Source: Actinomycetota bacterium
Lineage (GTDB): Bacteria > Actinomycetota > Thermoleophilia > Gaiellales > Gaiellaceae
Length of the DNA stretch: 10,481 nt
Direction: 5' to 3'
Assembly: GCA_003136795.1 (NCBI GenBank)
Contig: PLDP01000160.1
Span: 1-10,481 of the forward strand
Shown: positions 7,801-10,481 of the stretch, in pieces
How the letters are laid out: every line of letters starts with the position of its first letter
Position numbering within the stretch: the stretch's first letter is position 1
The notes under the pieces: model-generated
Told to the model about the DNA's origin: nothing
Database searches by the model: none
The model's input: only the letters and a program-made list of their open reading frames with translations
Program-made: the position numbers and the translations under genes

Positions 7801-9945
7801 CCCATTTCCGATCAACGCCGTACCGGTTGCGTTCGTGCCGATCATGTTGTTCTCGACGACCGTCCCGGTGCTGCCGCCTGCGATGTCGACACCCTCGCGT
7901 TCGTTGCCCGAGATGACGTCGTCCTCGATCACGGTGTCGACGCCGCCGATGACGCTCAGGCCCGGCAGCGATCCCGGCTCACCCGAGTAACGCGCTCCGT
8001 TCGTTGCGGCGTGCTGCCCGGTCGGGTCGACGCCGATGTAGTCGTCGCGCACGACGTTGCCGTGGAGGAGCGCCGTGGCACTCGGCGGGTAGGTGGCCTG
8101 GAGGATGATCGCCTGGTAGGGGCTGTTGCCGATCGCGAGCCCTTCGATCGTGTTCGCGTCCGACTGGATCCCGAACGCGCTGCCGGCCGAGATGTCGGCG
8201 CCGTCGATGAAGATCTCCGGCCCGTTCGGATTCGTGTCGCCTGTGAAGCCCGTCTGGGTGCTGCCGTCGATCGTCGTATCGCCGGCGGTCAGCGAGGGCA
8301 GCGGCGAGGCGAGCGCGATCGTGTACCACTGACCATTGAAGCCGTGGTCTCCGACCGGGATCGCAAACGCGATCGTCGCCGGGCCCGATGCGGCGTTCGC
8401 GTTCACGATCGCGTTTCTCAGCGAGCCCTGACCGGCGTCACTCGTGGTCGTTACGACGAAGGAGAGGGGATGCGCGACCGGCGTCACCGGAGTCGAGGGG
8501 GAAGAAGGCCCGCCCGTGCCGACGCCGTTCGCCGCGGTGACGGTGAACGTGTACGCGGTTCCGTTCGCGAGACCGCTGACGGTGATCGGACTGCCGGCCC
8601 CGCTCGCCGCGGCTCCGCCCGGCGATGCCGTGACGGTGTAGCTCGTGATCGGCGAGCCGCCATCCGCGGGCGCGGTGAAGCTGACCGCCGCCTGCCGGTC
8701 GCCGGCGGTCGCAGAGACGCCGGTCGGCGCGCCGGGAACGGTCGCGAACGGCGCGCCGGTGGCGTACTCATAGGCGCCGATGTCGCACGCCGCGCCCTGC
8801 GGACGGACGACGCCCCGCTGGTCGACGGCCGGACAGCTCGAGCCACCGGCATCGATCGCCGGGCTGCCGGCAAGGAGCGCCTGCGTCTCGGTCGGCCCGC
8901 CGTTGTCAGTGAGCGGGCCGAGCAGCGGGTCGACGCCGGCCAGGTCGCCGGCTGCGGTCAGGCTGCACGTGCCGTCGTCGTCGAGGTTGTAGCCGAGCGA
9001 GACGGTGCCCCCGCAGTTGTCTGGTGTGTTGCCCGCCACGATCGTGCCGGCCAGCGTGATGCCCAGGCCGAAGACGCCGATGCCGACATTGTCGGCCACT
9101 GTGCTGCTCGTGAGCGAGATCGCCGAGCCCACGTAGCCGCGCAGGACAGCGTTGGCGCTGTTGTTTCCGCTCAGCGTGCTGTTCGTGATCGTGACGTTGC
9201 CGTTGAAGTCGTCGGTGACGATGCCGTCCGTCGCGTTGTTGCCGGTGAGCGTGCTCTGGTCGACCGTGACCGTTCCGCCCTCGACGTTGATCGCGCCGCC
9301 TTCACCCGCAGTGTTGGCGATGATCGTCGTTCTGACGACGGATAGGATCCCGAAGTCATTCGTGATCCCGCCGCCGCCTCCGGTCGCGCTGTTGCCGCTG
9401 ATGACGCTGTCGGCGACCGTCAACCTACCGACGTTTTGGATCGCCCCACCCTCGTCGTCCGGGTAGACGACCTGACCGTCCTGCAGCGTGACGCCGGAGA
9501 TCGTGACCGTTCCGCCGGGTATCTCGAACTCGCGTCCGGCGCCGCCGCCGTCGATGATCGTCGCGCCCGCGCCGGCGCCGCTGAGAGTCGCGTCCGCGCT
9601 GATCGTCAGTTCGCCGCCCGTGAGCGTGTACGTCCCGGCGGGAACGACGATCGTGTCAGCACCGCTTCCAGCCGCGCAGGCGCCGACAGCCGTGTCGGTG
9701 TTCGCGGACTGAACCGCGTCACGAAGCGTGCAGGCGCTGCTGCCGGCACCGTCGTCGGCGTTCGTGCCGACGAAGATCGTCCCCGCGTGCGCCGACGCGA
9801 CGTGAGCGCCGAAGACGAGCGCAACTGCTGCGAGCACGGCTGACAGCCGCGCGCTGTCAGCGCCTCGAGCGACCCTCCGGTGTGCCGCTCCGCCGTTCAA
9901 CCGCGCCCGCCCCCTGCCTCTGAAGTTGGGACGCGACCGTCTCAC
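1867..9945 (-). CDS. giant secreted multidomain beta-helix / Ig-like repeat protein
   Basis: The product has 2692 residues. A basic N-region and hydrophobic [21 protein letters not shown] (34-54) form a Sec-type signal peptide, with likely cleavage after AHA. Order of parts: CSLREA-type beta-helix with choice-of-anchor-Q end (55-394), fibronectin type III (402-490), second beta-helix (494-798), Ig-like (800-890), unrecognised modules 1 and 2 (893-1440), inserted Ig-like domain (1441-1546), modules 3 and 4 (1547-2112), Ig-like (2118-2208 and 2211-2313), carboxypeptidase-regulatory-like (2314-2411), Ig-like (2414-2492), and a C-terminal solenoid (2496-2692). No catalytic motif, LPXTG or C-terminal membrane helix is seen. 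I infer an extracellular adhesive or matrix protein with an unknown ligand. The GTG at 9943-9945 follows an in-frame TGA closely. TTG at 9898-9900, with AGGGGG nine bases upstream, is an alternative start that keeps the signal peptide. Coding is unbroken, unlike the neighbours at 1-1866. Confidence 0.9.
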   Translation of the reverse strand: MRRSRPNFRGRGRARLNGGAAHRRVARGADSARLSAVLAAVALVFGAHVASAHAGTIFVGTNADDGAGSSACTLRDAVQSANTDTAVGACAAGSGADTIVVPAGTYTLTGGELTISADATLSGAGAGATIIDGGGAGREFEIPGGTVTISGVTLQDGQVVYPDDEGGAIQNVGRLTVADSVISGNSATGGGGGITNDFGILSVVRTTIIANTAGEGGAINVEGGTVTVDQSTLTGNNATDGIVTDDFNGNVTITNSTLSGNNSANAVLRGYVGSAISLTSSTVADNVGIGVFGLGITLAGTIVAGNTPDNCGGTVSLGYNLDDDGTCSLTAAGDLAGVDPLLGPLTDNGGPTETQALLAGSPAIDAGGSSCPAVDQRGVVRPQGAACDIGAYEYATGAPFATVPGAPTGVSATAGDRQAAVSFTAPADGGSPITSYTVTASPGGAAASGAGSPITVSGLANGTAYTFTVTAANGVGTGGPSSPSTPVTPVAHPLSFVVTTTSDAGQGSLRNAIVNANAASGPATIAFAIPVGDHGFNGQWYTIALASPLPSLTAGDTTIDGSTQTGFTGDTNPNGPEIFIDGADISAGSAFGIQSDANTIEGLAIGNSPYQAIILQATYPPSATALLHGNVVRDDYIGVDPTGQHAATNGARYSGEPGSLPGLSVIGGVDTVIEDDVISGNEREGVDIAGGSTGTVVENNMIGTNATGTALIGNGSHGVHVGDYVAPASGTTIEHNTIAGNGGAGVHIAGNGVVDNTVSQNSIYANAQLGIDLGGDGVTRNDCCGHTGPNDFQDFPIVTSASVASGQLVVHGTLPGASPQTATVELFADPSGADPSHYGQGEAYLGSASPDASGAFTINAPASFAGDVLSATATDALGNTSEFSADFPHIPTAQATVFHHEHIQLGANVDSLAGTTPSSARGWYEIRLDANGSDPVPQPSISVHGATTAFSPPYLGGFPVSVTNSGDLQPGQELRLNTFSDSGPGTYGESLTNVRTGADISRSSTVSPDGSVLTESVSVTLEPSLAGADIHFDVQASPNGGPSPAVLDTAHATPPDTSQGECPFGGNSSPAEYYWEAGCTVVGKTYTLTIPIELNGLPAASYKPHVTVSIHSPGSGSNVTGNSVTVADPNLGGNIEFAAAGGAQVDWQTDDGTFFDVDFAGASPPQANAQVNYSTNVNRPVGGPDSVGAMQFESAQGFWQASVHNYSDQAPVPAPSISLDGETAALTPAYTGGFPITVTAPGDLQQGQELDLNAFQPGPGSNNVPQQQLSLFQTGFDASRSGTLSADGTVLAETASVTVRNLAYAGGSINFSLNPGGGNAQSLVTVDAADAILPALGDGEQLNQNSHPNGFDWTISNVVVGKTYTLTVPLELNGLSAAGYKPQVFINVGYPSANIETVGASTTIHDPDLGGTFTFAAGGGQTIGWNSVRYHNVGVNFTSQNPYVLSASPSSASVHAGQSAQTQLTLTNPGWSGSTGVYLQQVNADGSFSHPPDCMFVQQNQLTAGASQTVTVQTCPDVTPGVYTLAFLATDGSGSYAPFTLTILPPLPQAQLNVNENTFFQLQSQTADSVTTATTATGNESVSASVHNFDQGPLPAPTISLDGETAALTPPYTGGFPLTVTAPGDLQNGQELDLNAFCCQGNAPNLITPGAHPGFDASRSGVLSPDGSVLTETVSVTLRDAAYGGGNANIDIQVLPQNQGAPANGATIDAADAVLPALGDGEKVQNNYGPPGSFEWNIFGAVVGKTYTLTVPIDLNGLPGASFKPNVSIGTGYLGNQLQITGSSATVHDADLGGNFTASAAGGATVSWSGQIFKNFGVDFQAQGPPQLHASINTNLSASPGDPSVDSFAATDALAGQESWSGGVCNFGGQSGFFGTVPGVEITLPDARHDLDPAPAYPLQAGPSSLSQGDCFNLPGLEPPNSPPASVSTSVTPTVDVSRSATPSDWTVPAGGGVLDVTVSVTPTQADSYFEVHVGAADENGDYWGTVDAANVTLPSGDIFQHDTGNGPPCPPCFNESTSAGDFDWSTNLATPGQTYTFTVPIDVPVGGTYKPHVDITAVASAGPALPDVLASSTTIEDAGLGGTLSFSAGQIVDWQREQGVYTMVSLDSLAEPSTPPTSSTVNVAVVAPGGGGPAAGAFVTACANGAFGCRSATTDLSGNATITGATPAGTGLLHFTLVASTAVGVGYDGPFDLVPGGTASRTVTLVAPVPPPAGVSITERGTTSDGIPVVSVHNPATLTATGCANGSASYTVTRGSVTLASGSMTESPPGSGAYLAGGIAPPPGDENGPATVTISIACGTNTQTISFDIVYSDPSGVVVDQNGKPVAGATVTLLTAPSANGPFTAVPNGSPLMSPENRRNSDTTAADGTFGWDVVAGFYEVEATAPGCTPAQTGVLTVPPPVTGLVLTLDCNHDTTPPVVTVTGVASGADYLLGSVPAAGCHTTDALSGVATPASLTIHGGPTGIVTATCAGATDKAGNAAAPVSVSYVVATPLGSKNATCNGYYGGNGGGNVTVPAGAVCTLIPGTRVNGNLQVSGALSDQGAAIGGNLQATGGAWIVVNGGSVGGNLQVQSMTSAPAGGDDALCNAAVGGNVIVQSNGAGAPVDVGKLGACAGGNGLTIGGNLQVQSNGASVRVGGNTAHGNVIVQSNTGGGVLSANSAGGNCLLQSDHPAIAGSGNTARGQNTCNANG
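1870..2460 (-). repeat. C-terminal GGNxxVQ solenoid (about 8 rungs)
   Basis: Residues 2496-2692 repeat a G-G/H-N-[LV]-x-V-Q-S-[NG] strand. The key Asn falls at 2513, 2533, 2550, 2569, 2594, 2625, 2645 and 2665, spacings of 20, 17, 19, 25, 31, 20 and 20. This fits a parallel beta-solenoid with Asn-stacked turns. Similar GGNVQVQ tails end many actinobacterial secreted proteins, to my knowledge without an assigned function. Cysteines at 2502, 2522, 2587, 2614, 2666 and 2688 may staple rungs. At DNA level the repeats show as recurring CTGCAGGTTGCC. Confidence 0.82.
2470..2706 (-). other. Ig-like (HYR-like) domain
   Basis: Residues 2414-2492 start with [20 protein letters not shown], continue with [20 protein letters not shown], and end with [18 protein letters not shown]. 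This is the common bacterial Ig-like/HYR pattern with the D-x-AGN motif near the end; C2442 and C2471 are spaced for a disulphide. Confidence 0.75.
2713..3006 (-). other. carboxypeptidase-regulatory-like domain
   Basis: Residues 2314-2411 have [20 protein letters not shown] followed by [20 protein letters not shown] and [20 protein letters not shown]. This is the classic GxVxDxxGxPVxGAxVxL...T..DGxFxWxVxxGxYxVxAxAPG pattern of the carboxypeptidase-regulatory / SdrD-B-like beta-sandwich, a structural spacer in secreted proteins. Confidence 0.82.
3007..3594 (-). other. two Ig-like domains
   Basis: Residues 2118-2208 contain [38 protein letters not shown] and [10 protein letters not shown], resembling a prealbumin/Ig-like fold. 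Residues 2211-2313 contain [40 protein letters not shown] and [20 protein letters not shown], another beta-sandwich with a likely disulphide between C2244 and C2299. Assignments rest on strand pattern only. Confidence 0.6.
3610..4467 (-). repeat. unrecognised module, copy 4 of 4 (divergent)
   Basis: Residues 1827-2112. The order of motifs is kept but the sequence has diverged: [16 protein letters not shown] replaces the ISLDGE stretch, and [20 protein letters not shown] the DASRS stretch. [13 protein letters not shown] replaces [33 protein letters not shown] replaces [11 protein letters not shown], and [19 protein letters not shown] replaces the DLGG strand. It has additional cysteines, including PPCPPCF at 2008-2014. 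It is probably the oldest or least constrained copy. Confidence 0.7.
4471..5307 (-). repeat. unrecognised module, copy 3 of 4
   Basis: Residues 1547-1825. It shares with copy 2 [135 protein letters not shown] and W1807 followed by FGVDF. A vicinal Cys pair (1637-1638) follows DLNAF. Confidence 0.8.
5308..5625 (-). other. Ig-like domain inserted between modules 2 and 3
   Basis: Residues 1441-1546 contain [60 protein letters not shown] and [20 protein letters not shown]. This is a bacterial Ig-like / NPCBM-associated-type beta-sandwich. It explains why the spacing between VGKTYTL motifs jumps from 278 residues (copies 1-2) to 383 (copies 2-3). C1494 and C1515 could form a disulphide. Confidence 0.7.
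5626..6453 (-). repeat. unrecognised module, copy 2 of 4
   Basis: Residues 1165-1440. It carries [135 protein letters not shown] and W1425. It is the closest relative of copy 3, also at DNA level in the GETAALTP to GDLQ stretch (about 6210-6300 against 5070-5155), which suggests a comparatively recent duplication or homogenisation. Confidence 0.8.
6460..7269 (-). repeat. unrecognised module, copy 1 of 4
   Basis: Residues 893-1162. Family marks shared with the other copies are PQPSISVHG...[93 protein letters not shown] and a Trp (W1147) followed by FFDVDFAG. This copy has a Cys pair (1062, 1079) just before the VGKTYTL strand that copies 2 and 3 lack. I know no named domain that fits; it is beta-rich and presumably Ig-like in part. 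Confidence 0.8.
7276..7548 (-). other. Ig-like domain after beta-helix 2
   Basis: Residues 800-890 contain [20 protein letters not shown], then [18 protein letters not shown], and [19 protein letters not shown]. This is the Ig-like domain that often follows CSLREA beta-helices. It links the helix part to the repeat part. Confidence 0.7.
7552..8466 (-). other. beta-helix domain 2
   Basis: Residues 494-798 begin with [22 protein letters not shown], a second CSLREA-like entry sequence. Rungs follow, such as [32 protein letters not shown] and [19 protein letters not shown], with stacked Asn turns. It closes with [22 protein letters not shown] and [15 protein letters not shown], an ending common in this family. 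It differs from helix 1 in rung sequence and closure, so it is not a recent copy of it. Confidence 0.82.
8476..8742 (-). other. fibronectin type III domain
   Basis: Residues 402-490 show the standard FN3 pattern: [21 protein letters not shown] at the start, [19 protein letters not shown] in the middle, and [20 protein letters not shown] with the conserved Tyr near the end. The domain acts as a spacer between the two beta-helices and is followed by a short Pro/Ser/Thr linker. Confidence 0.88.
8764..9783 (-). other. beta-helix domain 1, CSLREA type with choice-of-anchor-Q end
   Basis: The domain opens with [11 protein letters not shown] and [11 protein letters not shown], the hallmark of the CSLREA domain. 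It continues as parallel beta-helix rungs with repeating [15 protein letters not shown] turns (about 20-25 residues per rung) across residues 140-305. It closes with [38 protein letters not shown] and DQRGVVRP...CDIGAYEY, the characteristic choice-of-anchor-Q ending. Such helices are usually extracellular and bind or process polysaccharide; no catalytic residues can be assigned here. Confidence 0.85.
9784..9945 (-). other. signal peptide region of the giant protein
   Basis: Residues 1-54 hold an arginine-rich N-region of about 33 residues, a hydrophobic core near 34-48, and a SAHA-G cleavage context. The N-region is unusually long for a Sec signal. This supports the alternative TTG start at 9898-9900, which would shorten it to about 18 residues. 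No twin-arginine SRRxFLK motif is present, so Sec export is more likely than Tat. Confidence 0.75.
9839..9861. promoter_or_regulatory. perfect 9-bp inverted repeat in the signal-peptide coding region
   Basis: GCTGACAGC and GCTGTCAGC are exact inverted arms separated by CGCGC (plus strand). The repeat lies 84-106 bases downstream of the giant gene's start codon and encodes residues 29-36, before the hydrophobic core. The form resembles a dimeric-regulator operator, or an mRNA hairpin early in the transcript. It does not match the actinobacterial LexA box. No regulator is encoded in the window. Confidence 0.5.
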
Positions 9946-10481
9946 GTTGCCCGCCCATAGTCAAGACGGCCAGAACGAGCGGGGGAGCGGCTGATCTTGG
10001 AGCCGATCTGGAAACCACTCCCGGTGAACAACGGCAACTCGCCAGCCGGTCGCAACCGGTGAAATCGGCCCACATGCCCCGCGTTGCGCGCTAACGGCGA
10101 CTCACGGACACTCGAGCGGGAGAACTGTCACACCAGAGCGACCGCCCTCACGTACAGCCAGGGGTCGCCACAACTCGTGCCGTTCAGTTGCGCGCACGTC
10201 GTCGAGGAGATTCTGCTGCGCGAGTTCAGGCGGAAGGATGTGTGGGTGCGAGGACTCGGCATGGGACCACTGTCCCGCGGCGTACTGCCCCAGCCGCTTC
10301 GACTCGCTGTCGCGGAACGAACTCATCTGCCGATTATCAACGAGCATGCCGGTCGCATCACGGCGATTATCAGTTCGTGGACAGCCTCGAGTTCGCTCAG
10401 GTCGTTGTGATCTCTCGGAGGGCGATACAGGATTCGGTTTTGAAGCGATAATCGACGCATGACGACCGCTGCCGCGATCAC
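9946..10481. other. region upstream of the giant gene without a confident gene
   Basis: This stretch should contain the promoter of the giant gene, but I see no convincing -35/-10 pair. A TTGACT on the minus strand at 9958-9963 is too close to the start codon. CCGGT-CGCA-ACCGG at 10046-10059 is a 5-bp inverted repeat, and CCGGTGAA occurs directly at 10021 and 10056. Two overlapping open frames (plus 10084-10410, TTG start; minus 10102-10347, ATG start) have moderate coding-like codon use but no recognisable family, motif or ribosome-binding site. At most one could be real. The ATG at 10459-10461 opens MTTAAAI up to the edge and may start a gene beyond the window. Confidence 0.5.
10331..10454. 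repeat. three copies of CGATTATC / GATAATCG
   Basis: CGATTATCA occurs directly at 10331-10339 and again at 10364-10372 (33 bases apart, about three helical turns). The reverse complement, within CGATAATCG, lies at 10446-10454, five bases before the ATG at 10459. AT-rich octamers repeated in a GC-rich background just before a possible start codon could be regulator sites. The regulator is unknown. Confidence 0.35.

Noticed and set aside
1690..9345. Long plus-strand open frames (for example 1690-4134, 4990-7095 and 7426-9345) coding Arg/Val/Asp-rich proteins
   Set aside because: They are antisense to the giant gene, have monotonous R/V/D/A composition without motifs, and arise because GC-rich codons rarely give stops on the opposite strand.
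1867..9945. Giant protein as a polysaccharide lyase or an LPXTG cell-wall protein
   Set aside because: The beta-helices show no assignable catalytic residues, and the C-terminus has neither LPXTG nor a membrane helix, so enzyme activity or sortase anchoring cannot be claimed.
9958..9963. TTGACT as a -35 promoter element for the giant gene
   Set aside because: It lies only about 12 bases before the GTG start, and no acceptable -10 element exists at the right distance.
9857..10075. Minus-strand 72-residue open frame overlapping the start of the giant gene
   Set aside because: It overlaps the signal-peptide region in another frame, has no recognisable domain, and turns Arg/Gly/Ser-rich after the overlap begins.

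Overview
The window is uniformly GC-rich, with strongly G/C-biased third codon positions. One secreted protein fills most of it. Its mix of CSLREA-type and choice-of-anchor-Q beta-helices, Ig-like domains and a C-terminal GGNxxVQ solenoid is a style I associate with high-GC soil Actinomycetota, possibly Thermoleophilia (Solirubrobacterales/Gaiellales). That taxonomic guess comes from protein style only; no rRNA or marker gene is present.

Layout. Positions 1-1866 form a crowded, damaged stretch. It holds the C-terminal part of an alpha/beta-hydrolase running off the left edge on the minus strand (N-terminal part missing). Next comes a plus-strand class-C beta-lactamase-like serine hydrolase, with all three catalytic motifs present, that loses family similarity right after HGGDW. 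Overlapping its 3' end in antisense is a Mug/TDG-type mismatch-specific DNA glycosylase. Just upstream of the glycosylase start, another frame carries a protein-like extension that would join it if one A were removed from an AAAA run.

Positions 1867-9945 (minus strand) are one uninterrupted 2692-codon gene for a secreted multidomain protein. In order it has a signal peptide, a CSLREA/choice-of-anchor-Q beta-helix, a fibronectin type III domain, a second beta-helix and an Ig-like domain. Four tandem copies of a module of about 265-290 residues that I do not recognise follow; copies 2 and 3 are separated by an inserted Ig-like domain. After these come several Ig/carboxypeptidase-regulatory-like domains and a C-terminal glycine/asparagine-rich solenoid of roughly 20-residue rungs. 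No LPXTG motif or C-terminal membrane anchor is visible, so it is probably released or held non-covalently in the extracellular matrix. A perfect 9-bp inverted repeat lies inside its signal-peptide region.

Positions 9946-10481 contain no gene I can identify. They carry small inverted and direct repeats that could be regulatory, and an ATG at 10459 that may start a gene continuing past the right edge.

I see no operon with a clear shared pathway. The glycosylase is co-directional with the giant gene and directly downstream, but their functions have no obvious link. The most interesting elements are the fourfold unrecognised module, the C-terminal solenoid, the intragenic dyad, and the concentration of broken genes beside an intact 8-kb gene. 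Long plus-strand open frames across 1690-9900 are antisense artefacts of GC-rich coding sequence.
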